Shown piece after piece: positions 48,381 through 59,162 of a stretch of 64,000 nucleotides of DNA. Made by a program: the position numbers and the translations under genes. The stretch comes from Zizania palustris (lineage: Eukaryota; Streptophyta; Magnoliopsida; Poales; Poaceae): assembly GCA_019279435.1 (NCBI GenBank), contig JAAALK010000081.1, positions 25,508,457-25,572,456 on the forward strand, written 5' to 3'. Below the pieces are notes generated by a model. That model was given only the letters and a program-made list of their open reading frames with translations, had not been told where the DNA came from and ran no database searches. Each line of letters starts with the position of its first letter. The stretch's first letter is position 1.

Positions 48381-49568
48381 AGGGGGAGCTGTGTTAGATG
48401 GATATGTCTTTGCTAATTGTGTGCTGAATTGCATTTACATCTTTTGCATTTATATGCCTGCTTATAACTCATGAACTCATGACAGCTCAGCTCTTGTTAA
48501 TTTATCTGAAACATTCATGTGCATGATGTTTTATTTCAAAGTCAATCATGCTCACTGCTTAGTCTTGAATCTAGCATGTTTAGGCAGGACTGCTTTCGCT
48601 ATCTTTTATCTGCTTGATAGCAAGACACATTTCTTTGGATGCTAAAATTACAACTTCAAAATTGTTCTACATCATCATGGATATTCATAAAATGCCAAAC
48701 AATTGGTTCACTTGGTTAAAATCAAAAATTCCATGTTTTCATGTTTCAAGTAAAAAGATCCAGGTGGGTTTGTTTGTCGCACTACCCTATTCTAGACTGC
48801 TTACCATTGCACATTGGTCTGAACTGGAATAGTGTAGTGTATGCAAAAATCATTGCCTTAAGCTTCTTATGGCTTTCATGCCTAGGCTTGGCCTGATTGG
48901 AAAGTATAAGGTGGACAAACAAATAACCCCTGGCACTAAGAAACAAACAACGAAATTCATTGATTATCAAGTTTGCTTTTCATGCTCCATTTGAACTAGA
49001 CTTGTCTGTCTAGAGTAGAAATTGACTAGCTTTGCGCAGTCCTTGCTCTTACCTGTCTAGTTTCCTTGACTAAGTGGTGATGCTTTTATTTCAAAATTGA
49101 TCAAATCACATGCTTCATCATGTTTTTAGAGAATGTTAATTTGAGCTGAGCCCATGATCATTGGTGTTATGGTTGGCATATTTTTGCTTCATATGTCTTT
49201 GCCATTCTGCTCATTTCGAAGCTTTGCATCTTTTACTTGCTCCTTGATGCTTGCATTGCCAAAGGGGGAGAAATTCCTCAAGGGGGAGTCACTTGCTTCG
49301 TTCTCTGCCGCAAGGGGTATAATTTCCAAAGGGGGAGAAATCATGACATAAAGAGGCTCTTTGTTTGCCAAAGGGGGATAATTTAACTCGGGGGGAGTTT
49401 TTATTGCCGAAGGTGCTTTTTACTCTTTTGAGAAAGGGGAGGAAAATTCTTTTATCAAGTGACATGATTCGGCTCTTTTCTGAGTTTTTATGGTCACTTG
49501 TGTGCTGAACTTTTTTAAATTTTCTTGAACTTGGATTTGGTTGTCAATGCACTCATCAAAGGGGAGAT
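48381..49568 (+). other. copia 3' non-coding region with repeated polypurine tracts
   Basis: No conserved coding frame follows RNase H. Between 49258 and 49400 the motif aaagggggagaa or a close variant occurs at least five times, and the last purine run (aaaggggagat, 49558-49568) directly precedes the 3' LTR. Multiple such tracts are typical of SIRE-like elements. Confidence 0.7.
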
Positions 49569-51585
49569 TGAGAAACCAAGGGTTGGTTTCAGTATTTGTG
49601 ATGAGTGATTGACAGGATTTTTACCCTCTGTTCGAAGGGTACCTCCGGAGGGGTTTCGGAGGTTGGACCTCCGGAGGGTGTTCGGAGGTGGTTTCACCGA
49701 AGGGTGTTCGGTGGATGGTTGCTGCAGCTGTCCAGCGGAGTGTGCTTGTCGAAGGGGCCCGACAGTACACGATGACTGGGTTCGTACTGAAGGGTTCGGT
49801 ACTTTGGGCGGTACACCGGAGTGTGTGCCGGAGGTTGCTAACCCGGAGAGGTCTCCGGAGTATTGGATACACTTGTCTGTTTGTCTGTGGTGCGCAGGGA
49901 CTTCGGAGGCGACGGACAAGGTTCGTAGCAGGTGAACCTGGGTCAAGCGGGAGGCTTGATGCCAGGGGAGCGGGGAGCTCCGTCACGGTGGCTGCGAAGG
50001 TGGTCCGGGTCGGTCCTCGGGTCGAGGCGCGCCAGGTGAAGGCAGAGAGTGCGGAGCGTGGCTCCGACTAAAGGTACTCCGAGACAAAGTCCTCGGAGGT
50101 GAGGCACTTCGAAGGTACTCCGGATGGAGTGACTTCGGAGTTGGATGGATCAAGTCCTCTGCGGAGGCAAGGAGTTCGAAGTGTGCTCCGGAGGGAGACA
50201 TTCGAAGGGTACCCGACAAAGGTCTCAGAAGTCGAGGTGCATCGAAGGCATGGTCCGTGTGAGGCTCGTCGAGGAGTGTGCTCGGGGAGAGACACTGCGA
50301 CGAAGTGCTCATGGAATGCTTCATGCGGAGGCCTTGGACGAAGGAGGGACTTCGAAGGGTGGTACTCCGAAGGTGGGGCTTCGGAGTGAGGAAGGCTTCG
50401 GAGCGAGGCTAGCTCCGGAGCGAGGTTGACTTGAGGTGCTTCGTCCTGCATGGCTTCGGTACACGCACTGACGGAGTTCGAGCTGGGTGAAGCTGCGAAG
50501 CCGTGGTGGTCCACTCCGGAGGTGTTGGTGCGAAGGCCCAAGGGCTTTGATGGCTTCGGCTCAAAACCGCCACTGTATCGGAGGTCATCTTCGGCGAAGC
50601 GAAGGCCACCAGGCTCAAGGCTTCTCGCCGAAGCTACCGCACCCTCTTGTGCGAAGGGAGGCTGCAGAAGGTCAAAGACTGCAAAGGCTGACACTGTCTG
50701 CTCTGCAAAAAGCTGACGTTGTCCCCTCTGCAAAGCTGACAGAGAAGCCTCCAGAATAAAGGTGGACTACTTTTTGTACCCCTTAGTTTTGTAGAGACAA
50801 AATCAATGTAAACCCTAGGGGTAAAGTAGTCACTTCCTTTGGGTGAACTGTGGGCTATAAATATGGGGGCTCGGTAGGTAACATTTAACACTTTGAGCAT
50901 TTACTGTTGAGCTCCTGTAGCCACATACCTCGCTATATTCATCCAGAGTTCAATCTATTTGTGTTCCTTGTTCAAGCAGCGAAGCCCTGCTTCTTTGTGT
51001 TTTTTGCTTGAGCTCGCGTTACATACCTCGCTTGTTGTAGTGCACCGAAGCCTGTCTAGGCGAAGGTTGTCTTTGTGTGAAGTGTGTTTTTCAGCGTGCT
51101 GTTGCTCTGTGTAACTTGAGGCAAGACCTCACAGCTTACTAGCGAAGCCCTGATCGAGGCCCGTTTTGCTTCTTGTATCGAAGCCCTTAGCGAAGTCCGT
51201 TTGTGTGCGTGTAGACCTTCGTGTACGAAGCCCAGCACCAGTTGCTGCCGCCAAGTACTTGGTCGAAGTCCTCAGAGGGTTGTCCACTCTTGCGAAGGGT
51301 GAAGTGCGAAGCCTGCTCGAAGCACCCCATGTGCGGAGCCTGCCCTGACTTAGCGGAGTAGATTTTCGAGGGTTGTTAGTGGAGCGAAGTCTTGTTGGCT
51401 TCGAACTTTTGCTCCTGCGAAGCCTGTGTTCGGAGCTGTCGAAGTACCTCCGAACCAGACCTTCGAAGGTAGTGTTCGAAGCCTGTTCCGCAGAAGACAG
51501 GATTAAAACCGAAGGCTAGTTTTTTAGCCCGAAATTTTATAAGCTCCCATTCACCCCCCCTCTGGTCGCCGTTTCCGGTCCAACA
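49569..51585 (+). repeat. 3' LTR of the copia element (~2.0 kb)
   Basis: The left border is placed at the TG after the last purine run; the right border is CCAACA at 51585, matching the 5' LTR end. A TATA box (ctataaatat) lies at ~50864-50873, giving plus orientation with a long U3. The U3 is full of cggag/cgaag repeats, which produce several overlapping open frames of no coding value. The left border is less certain than the right. Confidence 0.75.
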
Positions 51586-51730
51586 AGAAGCAAGCTCAAA
51601 ATGTGATTGATGATTATGCATGATATGAACGCACACAAAAAAACTCAATAAAAAATAAAGAAGAAGAAAAAAACTGACTCAAAGTATCCCAAAAAGGATA
51701 CACAACTCCCAAATCAAGATCAATAATCAT

Positions 51731-54476
51731 GAGTGGGAGCAAACGGTCCAATGCCAGGTTTAGCAAAAGTGCTAAACCAGTGTCGAGCCATCTGCTCGTA
51801 TGTAGGAAAGCAGAAGGAATCATATGAGTCTGGACCAAAACGCGGCTCAAAGCGCGGTCCTCTGTTCTGCCTAAAATCACGACCACGAGGTCCAAAACCG
51901 TATCCATAACGATCTGGAACTCTATCGGAATGAAAACCATCCTCCGGAGCACGATCATAAAAACCGTCTCTTCTACCACCACTTACATGACGTGGTCTGG
52001 CCTCCAGTCTCTCTCTACGTCGAGGAACTCTCTGTCTACACCCTACTGGTAAAACTGCTCCTGCACACTTCGAGCTCTCTCTGCTTGCTCAACCTGCTTC
52101 TTCCTGAAGCAAAACTCCTCAAGATGCCCGTCTCTCTGACAAAACTCACAGTGATAGGTAGGATTCTTGGGATGTGGTTGAGGCTTGGGATTCTTAGGAT
52201 TGATGGTGTTAGGTGTATCATCTTTGGTGTGAGAGGGTCCAGGTAAAGAATGAAGAGAAGTGTTGAGAGTTTTAGGCTTTAGGACCCAGATTTGCTTCTT
52301 AGGTGGAGCTTTAGGTTGTTCTTGGAACACTTCATCCTTGGGCTGACTATCCTTAAAGGACTCAGTGGAGTGAGTCTTGGGATATCTCTGTTCGGCAGTC
52401 ATCTTACTCCACTCAACTGCTCGGCTAATGGCGCTCTCAAAATCAGCCTTGGTATAGGTGTAACCTACCCCAAACCCATCCTGTCTCTTGAACTGCTGGA
52501 TCATAAAGCCGAGCTGCGGCTCTCTGGCACTAATCCAACTCAGGATCTGACGGAGGTAAAAGTTCTCGTTCTGAACATCAGCTAGCTCCTCTCTCAAAGA
52601 AGCTAACACCTCCACCTGAGACAAGCAGATCTCACACTCTCTATCAACATCGACAAACTTCTCTGCTTTTAGCTTGATCAACTCTATTCTAATGGACAAG
52701 CAGTTCTCACAAACAGTGGGTGGAACTGACAAGGTCTCAAGCTCTAGCTTAGTCTGCTCCAACTCAGCTCTCACTCCATCTAACTTACTCAACTACTCAT
52801 CACTCTTGGCTCTCGGCTCAGCTATACTAGCTAAATGGGATGGACAGTCTACACAAGGTGCGACGACAGTGGCATGAGCATCTTTTAGCTCCTGCTGAGC
52901 GCTTTCAAGCTCAGTGGCCAAAATGTCTCTCTCATCTACTCTCTCTGTGTACCTAGACTTAAGAGTCGTCAGGTCACACAACAACACCTCACAATTAGGG
53001 CACTCACCACTGTCACCCAAGCAAGGGGAGGAAGACAGACTCTCAATCTTGCCATTCGCCATGGCAAGCTCACTCTCAAGCTCATCTATCCTCTTCTTAG
53101 CCCCTCTAAGCAGTTTCTCTCGATACTTCAACTCCTAACGGTTCTGTTCTAATAAATTAACAACTTCTTGTTCATAGGAAGATGCTTTCTCATCGTCGTC
53201 GTCGTCGGAGTCGTCGGAGGAGTCGTTTTCTTTCTTCCCCCCAAGAGCCATTGAGCAGAAGCTCTTGTGGGGTCTTCGGCTGTGACGTGAGCGACTCTTC
53301 AGCCTATCCCCGAAAGTCATAAAACAGAGGCCCGCCGGATTGTCCATGTCCTTCCCCTTCCTGATCATGATCTCTTCATCACTTGAACTTGAAGACGAGG
53401 AGAAGACGAGAATCTCTTGGAGTATCTTTTCTCCATCTCGGCGAAGAAGGTCTTGTCTCGCTTCTTGTTCTCACGCCTGTAATCCTTCATAGCCTTTCGA
53501 AAGAATCTTGTCTTGGGCTTGCCCTTTGTGGAAGTGGAGTTGTCATACTTGCCGGAGTTATAGGAATTGCCGCCGGTTCCCTTCTTGTAATTCTTATGCT
53601 TGTGGCAGTCGACGATGAAATGACCTGGGTCACCACACTCAAAGCATCTGGATTTTGTGCCGTGTCTTTTAAACATTCGCTTATCATAGACACATTGTAC
53701 CCGATTGTTAAACAAACACAGATCATCATTTCCTAGCGAATCAAGTTGTTCCTCGGAGATAGACATCAAGGAAAAGGCAGTACAACTCATGGCATTAGGA
53801 TCAGCCGACGGTGTCGCAAGTGCCAGAGTCTTGGAGCCAGAATCAGTGAGATTTGATCTCAACTGAATATCGACCCCTGAGGCCTTGAGCTTACTAAAAA
53901 GCTCTGCGATAGTCAAGGTATCATAAGACACACTCTCAACAATAGAAGAAACCTTGATCTCCCAGATCTTAGGGTCCAAGGTATGGAGTACCTTAAGCGT
54001 CTGTTCATGATCCGAGATCGCTGATCACGCTCGGCCTTGTTGACGCGAAGCTTATTAATGATCGATTGAAAACGACCAAACAAAGCCTCAACAGTCTCAC
54101 CCGGCTTCTGTGAGAAATTTTCATACTCACACCGGTAGGTCTGGTAGAGCCTAGCCTTGACCTGAGCTGTCCCCTCATAGTGTGCCTAGAGGGTAGCCCA
54201 GATCTCTCGAGCAGTGGTGAGATGGCTAACACGCTCAAACTCACTAGGACCTAAACCAGAAAATAAAATATTCACCGCCTTACTATTATTTTGATGTTGG
54301 GTAACTACATCTGCAACAGTATCCGCAACAATAGGCACTATGCTGAAAGTAGGATGAACACAAATCTCCCATATGTCCGATCTCTGGCTCATAAGGTATG
54401 CTCGCATGCGAGTCTTCCAATAAGTGTAGCCAAAAGCTTCTAGGGACGAGATTTTACCAAAAGACGTCATGGTCAC
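51731..54476 (-). pseudogene. copia Gag of the second element, frameshifted
   Basis: Blocks in order on the minus strand: N-terminal UBN2-type Gag (YWKTRMRAYLMSQ at ~54420; TAREIWATL, TAG stop at ~54187), KIWEIKVSSI...YDTLTIAELFSKLK (~53970-53880), zinc knuckle CFECGDPGHFIVDC (~53640-53600), a long coiled-coil-like region with CENC/CEIC and CPNC pairs (53130-52600), a second finger CEFCQRDGHLEEFC (~52155-52110), and a Gly/Arg/Phe-rich tail ending near 51731. At least five frame breaks. Gag forms the virus-like particle core and binds element RNA. Confidence 0.8.
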
Positions 54477-54535
54477 TACCTAGGTTTAGAATCGGTTAAG
54501 ATATTAGAAAACTCTAACCTTGCTCCGATACCACT

Positions 54536-55560
54536 TGTAGGACCGAAAGTAGCAACCAGAGGGGGGTGAATGGGCGCCTAAAAATTTCTTGCTAAACTAA
54601 ATATATTAGACCCAACACCCAAACAAACTTAACCAAACAAATAATATTAGCAAAGCAAATTACTGGAATTAAAGTTGTTCAGCCTAAAAATGATCGGTAT
54701 CTTAATTTAAATGATATTAAAGATAAGCTAAATAAAATACTGCAGAATATAAAAATTAGTACTAGAAATATTTAATGACGTAACCAAACTACCTAAATAT
54801 ATTAATAAAATATTCAGATTGCGGTCTTAAAAATAAAATACTAATCAACTAAATAAAAACATGGATCATACAGAAATTAATTCAGAATTAAACCGAAAAT
54901 ATTTCATGTAAATCTAGATTAAAAATATTATTGCGACTAATAATAAATTTCCCTTTTTATACTAGCAGATTAAAAAGTATTTAAAAAATGCGAGTACTAA
55001 AAATATTTTGGCATATTAAATTACCCACGAAATTTCTAAACAGATTTTCAGCTAATTAATTAATAGAGGATTATCTCTAAAATAATCTACCAAAAAAATA
55101 GAGAATTAGATCAATTATCTGGTTACCGCGCACTGCAAATACTCTGGCCGACGAACGCTGCTTCTATCGCCTCGCGCATGGAGCAAGTCAAAAAGCCTGC
55201 CGTGCTACAGTGCAAAAAGATCATGCCAGGGACTGCAACGCTGCTCCCACGTGGGGCCCGCCGCCATAGCCTGCCCAAAGAAACAAGAAAGCTTCGACCG
55301 GCTGCCGTGTCCTGCTTTGCAAACTTTTCTCCCGCGTTGCCAGTTGCCACCGTGCGAAACAAAAAGCTAATGAGGCCGGCGCAAAACCTGCAGCTGTGGG
55401 GCCCGCCTGGAGTCCTGGCGCTACTGTTACGCCGGGAGCACTGCACGCCGACGACGTTCGCCGTAGCGAAGGAAAAACGCCGTGGGGTAGAAGTTTCGCC
55501 GGCGACGATAAAAAAACGTGGCGAAAAAAACTTGTTGGAATGTAGATTATAGATTGATCT
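54536..55560 (-). repeat. LTR of the second copia element (outer border uncertain)
   Basis: Begins TGTAGGACCGAAAGTAGC and continues ACCAGAGGGGGGTGAATGGG, the inverse of the LTR end sequence of the neighbouring copia element, so the lineage is the same. AT-rich to 55130, then GC-rich. No clear CA border with target duplication was found. Confidence 0.55.
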
Positions 55561-55567
55561 AACTAAA

Positions 55568-55843
55568 CAGTCATATATTTATCGCGAATCCTAATACATG
55601 AAAATACTAATTTACCCCTAGGGTAAATTAAACTGACTCTGAAATTAAATTGACAACATATGATTAATTCGTTTTTACGATATTAATATTTAGTTTTTAA
55701 GTTTAGAATATTTTTATTTGAGTCGGGTGATTTTTCTAATAATGTTTTAGTAATTTTCGGAATTTATTTCAGAGTCAGTTTAATTTACCCTAAGGGTAAA
55801 TTAGTATTTTCATGTATTAGGATTCGCCATAAATAGATGACTG
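55568..55843. mobile_element. Fold-back MITE with ~82-bp terminal inverted repeats
   Basis: The left arm (55568-~55650) and right arm (~55760-55843) are near-perfect inverted copies: cagtcat.tatttat.gcgaatcc..., including the shared aattaaactgactctgaa. The spacer is about 110 bases. Long terminal repeats suggest a Mutator-type MITE, but flanks show no 9-bp duplication. Confidence 0.8.
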
Positions 55844-55872
55844 TGACAAAGCGTACACCATCTTCGCACCGG

Positions 55873-56064
55873 GTACCCGGATTGGGCCGACCCGACCCCG
55901 CAGCTTCCTCAGCCCGGCAATCGCTCGCCGCCCGTGTACCTCAGTCAAACCAAGTCAACAGACCGGTGGATCATCTGTCACTCATAGCCATGTACCCGGA
56001 TTGGGCAAGCCCGACTCCGCGGCTCCTCTGCCCGGCTATCGCTCGCTGCCCGTGTACCTGAGTC
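55873..56064. repeat. Diverged ~75-bp direct duplication
   Basis: gtacccggattgggc...cgtgtacct occurs at ~55873-55945 and again at ~55990-56064, with about one base in eight changed. GC-rich. Confidence 0.75.
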
Positions 56065-56199
56065 ACATGCGCCTCAGACACGACAGGTCTTCATATCTCA
56101 CTTCCTTTGACTTCCGTTGACAATCACTCATTACATCTGGAATATCAAAACCATTTTTTCTTCAACATGGTTTCTCACAGGGAAACATAATTTCCTTGT

Positions 56200-56468
56200 A
56201 TGCGCGCGAAGAAAAAAGATCTTTAAGTTTCGCCGGCCAGCATTAAAGTCGATGGAAGTTAATGCTGGCCGACGAAAGTTAAAAATATTTACCAGGCGGG
56301 AGAAATTTCCCCTTTAATTTTCGTCGATCATGGTAAAAAGACGATGGAAATTAAGTTAACTTCTGTCGGCTATTTTAGGCCGACGGAAGTTAATTAACTT
56401 TCATCGGTTTTCGAAAATGCCGATGGAAGTTAAAAAGGCCCACAAAATTTTATTATTTTTTTGTAGTG
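56200..56468 (-). mobile_element. CACTA transposon end (subterminal repeats)
   Basis: On the minus strand the segment starts CACTACAAAAAAAT at 56468 and then carries repeated cgacggaagtta/cgatggaagtta units in both orientations at least six times. Both the CACTA terminus and short subterminal repeats define En/Spm-type elements. The other end was not found, so this is a fragment or the boundary is further left. Confidence 0.8.
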
Positions 56469-56739
56469 TTTATCACCACCGCAAAAGATTGGTAAGGCTC
56501 TCTAAAAATTATTATATTGTTAATTTTGGTCCTGATATCTTTAAAATACAACGTAAACACCAAATTTTATTGAAATATATTTATATAACCCAGTAAATCA
56601 TAATATCATGAGTATTTTTTTAAGAAAATCTACATGTATAATTCTAATGCATCCGTCTAAATATTTCAAAATATATCGACCTGCAAACCTTAAGCATGGC
56701 TGAATAATAAAAATTGTCCAAAACTCCATATATATATAT

Positions 56740-56848
56740 AAATGTTATCCTACACCACGGGTATAGAATAGCTATTCTATCGATAAATCTACTACTGAAA
56801 AAAGTAGTACTCAATAACTATGCTACAACCGTGGTGTAGGATAGCATT

Positions 56849-56851
<3 letters not shown>
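56740..56851. mobile_element. Micron-like MITE flanked by TA repeats
   Basis: Inverted ends aatgttatcctacaccacgg and, inverted, aatgctatcctacaccacgg, bordered on both sides by TA microsatellites (56726-56740 and 56852-56880). Micron elements of rice characteristically sit in TA repeats. Confidence 0.75.

Positions 56852-56880
<29 letters not shown>
56852..56880. repeat. TA microsatellite
   Basis: About 14 TA units between two Micron-like elements. Confidence 0.95.
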
Positions 56881-56882
<2 letters not shown>

Positions 56883-57023
56883 AATGCTATTCTACACCAC
56901 GGGTGTAGAATGCTATTCTACACCGACGTGGGATGGAGGGGGTTGGGATTGGGTGAGGTGTGGGAGCATGAGATGATCGGTGTAGAATAGCATTCTACAC
57001 CCATAGTGTAGAATAGCGTTCCC

Positions 57024-57025
<2 letters not shown>
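56881..57025. mobile_element. Second Micron-like MITE
   Basis: Starts aaatgctattctacaccacgg and ends with the inverted version (aacgctattctacactatgg), with TA repeats on the left (56852-56880) and right (57026-57056). Related to but distinct from the neighbouring copy. Confidence 0.75.
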
Positions 57026-57060
<35 letters not shown>

Positions 57061-57442
57061 GCCTTTACGTGCACAACTTGCATGTGGCAACTTGCAAGAC
57101 CATGGTCGTAGCCAACGTCAAACTGCTTGCTGCTCATCAGGGACGTCATTTGTAGCACATGGCCCTGCCCCCCTTATCACCTATAGATCTGGACAATTGT
57201 TTTTAGTCTAACTTTGATCACTTCATTTTTTTCAATACCACTTATGATTATGTTGTACACGTCGTCCTCGCAAGATGTTTTATTATCTCCCGAAACAACT
57301 CTATACTAGTTGGAAAGCTTTTAACTGGTTAGATATTTTTAGTATCCTTTAGTTTTCTTAAATAATATCTTGGATAGCTTAGATTTTAACATACGTAGAA
57401 GTATATAATCTCTTCAAACCTAGTAGCTAAGAAGTTAGCTGA

Positions 57443-57650
57443 GGGTCTGTTTGTTTCAGCTTCTGATAGCTGCAACTATTTTTAGAATCTGATGTGGAAA
57501 CAAACGGCCTAGATTCTGGACTCAATTGTTAGAATCAATAGCTGCAGAATCTGAAAATGAACTAGAATTTAGAAGCTGAAAAACACTAGTTACTCAGACT
57601 AACTAGTTACTGAGAATCTATAGCTGCTAGAAGCTAAAACAAATAGGCCC
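57443..57650. mobile_element. hAT-like MITE, second copy
   Basis: Ends GGGTCTGTTTGTTTCAGCTT and, inverted, GGGCCTATTTGTTTTAGCTT. It matches the copy at 10533-10714 in reverse orientation across most of its length. A further related fragment (agaatctgcagctcgcccaaatagggcc) lies at ~57653-57783. Confidence 0.7.
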
Positions 57651-57793
57651 TAACTCTAGCTTCTCCAGATTCTACAGATTTTTATTTAACCACCATTTCA
57701 TTGAATAAAACCTACTCATCCAACAACCATCTATTCCAACCAGTTAGCTAGATACTTGGACTAGCTGTTTTTGAGAATCTGCAGCTCGCCCAA

Positions 57794-58243
57794 ATAGGGC
57801 CTTAGAGTCTGTTTAGATCTTGGATATTGGATTCAGAATTGAAGAATTGAAATTCAATTCTATAAGATAGATTGTTTGGATTATTTTGAAATTAGAATTA
57901 TGAAATCCTATCTAGAATTCATAGTTCAACTCAATTCCTCTTCAAGAAAAAGGAATTGACCGAAATCCTTACTTCTCGTCCCGTCTTAGATGAACTTAAA
58001 TGGAGATGATGTTTTTCATGTAATAATGAAATTGATTACATGGTTGATCATTCAAACATGTTTTATAATTAGTTCTTATATTTTAATTCTATGGAATGCG
58101 CAAACAAAAATATTGGATGCGCAAACAAAAATATTGGATGCGCAAATAAAATATTGGATTTCAATTGAATTCGATGCAATTCAATGTTTTATAGAATCTG
58201 AAATAGATTCTAATTCTTCCAATACCTAGTATCCAAACAGGTC
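57794..58243. mobile_element. MITE-like element with internal 20-bp triplication
   Basis: Ends agtctgtttagatcttggatattgg and inverted agacctgtttggatactaggtattgg pair as terminal repeats. Inside, the unit gcgcaaacaaaaatattggat occurs three times in tandem (58096-58157). Confidence 0.6.
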
Positions 58244-58365
58244 TTATTCTATTTTAAGTTTTCTATATAGATCTAATTTTTTGTTCAACATAATTCAACG
58301 AACAAAATGGTTGGGTCAATTAGTATATCCCCAGCGGTGTGAGCAAGCACACAGTTTATCTCTAT

Positions 58366-59139
58366 GGGAAAATTGCACATATACCCCAAAGTTTATCACA
58401 TGGGTTGCAGATTTACCCCATTATCCATTTCATTAAACTTTAATTCATGTTTTATTTTTTTATTCTGCAAATTCCCATTCTACCTCTATTCTTTCCCGAT
58501 GCATCCCTATAGCTATCGTCGTCGGCTCACTGCTAGCCCCGCGTGGATGCGCTACTGGACCCGCACCCCTCTGCTGTCGTCCTCCCGCACCTCTCCACTG
58601 TCGACGTCGTGATCCTCCACTGCCATCCCGAGCGTCGCCTCGGGGAGTCTGTGCCACTGTGCGCGCCTATCACCGGCCCCGTGCGCTTGACCTCGTTGAG
58701 CCCATGCCCCTCCGCTGCCAGCACCTACGCCTCTCCAATGCCGACCTGTGCTCCTCTACCTCCATCCCAAGCGCCGCCTCAAGGAGTTCGTGCCATTGCC
58801 GACGCCGGCAAACAATCACCACCGCGGGGGCCAGCTTAGAGCGTAGTCAGGCGCGCAGGGCCCGCTACGGCGGCGGCAGGCCAGTGGAGAGCGGAGTCGA
58901 ACGCGTGGGGCCGACGACGACGGTAGTGGTTCAGCGGTGGTGGCTTCAAGGCTGCATCGGCCAACGACCAAGCAGCTGAGAATCAATGAACCAAATAAGA
59001 GGTAGAATGGGAATTTACTGAATAAAAAACAAAATATATATTAAAGTTGAATAAAATGGTTAGGAGGCAAATCTGCAACCTATATTATAAACTTTAGGGT
59101 ATATGATCAAAGGACATCAACTTTAGGGCAATTCTTCCG
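58366..59139. mobile_element. MULE-like element with GC-rich cargo (Pack-MULE candidate)
   Basis: About 120 bases at each end are inverted copies (ataccccaaagtttat..., gggttgcagattt..., gcaaattcccattctacctct). Between them 58490-58980 is strongly GC-rich, unlike the AT-rich ends, as in Pack-MULEs that carry host gene pieces. The right arm has a ~21-base insertion. The cargo has a diverged internal duplication (58623-58660 and 58757-58798). I could not name the source gene and found no 9-bp target duplication. Confidence 0.6.
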
Positions 59140-59162
59140 GTACCCTTCAGCTTTGAGCATAA

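Larger units (their letters stand above)
42507..51585 (+). mobile_element. SIRE-like Ty1/copia retrotransposon, degenerate, 5' end lost in the gap
   Basis: A 3' LTR (49569-51585) and the right-hand 248 bases of a 5' LTR (42507-42754) share the same end sequence (tctggtcgccgtttcc...CCAACA). Between them the order is gag, protease, integrase, reverse transcriptase, RNase H, the copia order. A tRNA-Met-type primer site follows the 5' LTR. The long gag, long LTRs and large 3' non-coding region before the LTR suggest the SIRE/Maximus lineage. Many frameshifts and stops; certainly not autonomous as read. Confidence 0.9.
51586..55560 (-). mobile_element. Second SIRE-like copia element, minus strand, truncated (LTR plus gag)
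   Basis: Minus-strand gag (54476 down to ~51731) lies downstream of a primer site (54522-54535, AGTGGTATCGGAGC) and of an LTR that begins, on the plus strand, TGTAGGACCGAAAG at 54536. The element stops exactly where the plus-strand copia element ends (51585/51586), so pol and the other LTR are missing here. Probably the first element inserted into this one, or they were joined by rearrangement. The outer LTR border is not resolved; I place it before the fold-back at 55568. Confidence 0.75.

Noticed and set aside
49609..50733. Several overlapping frames of 90-221 codons on both strands
   Set aside because: They lie in the U3 of the copia LTR and arise from its cggag/cgaag repeats.
56913..57158. 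81-codon minus-strand frame with a YIYIYI run
   Set aside because: The run is a translated TA microsatellite beside a Micron-like MITE.
58490..58980. Independent host gene
   Set aside because: The GC-rich block is bounded by inverted repeats and has no start, splice sites or consistent frame; cargo of a MULE-like element fits better.
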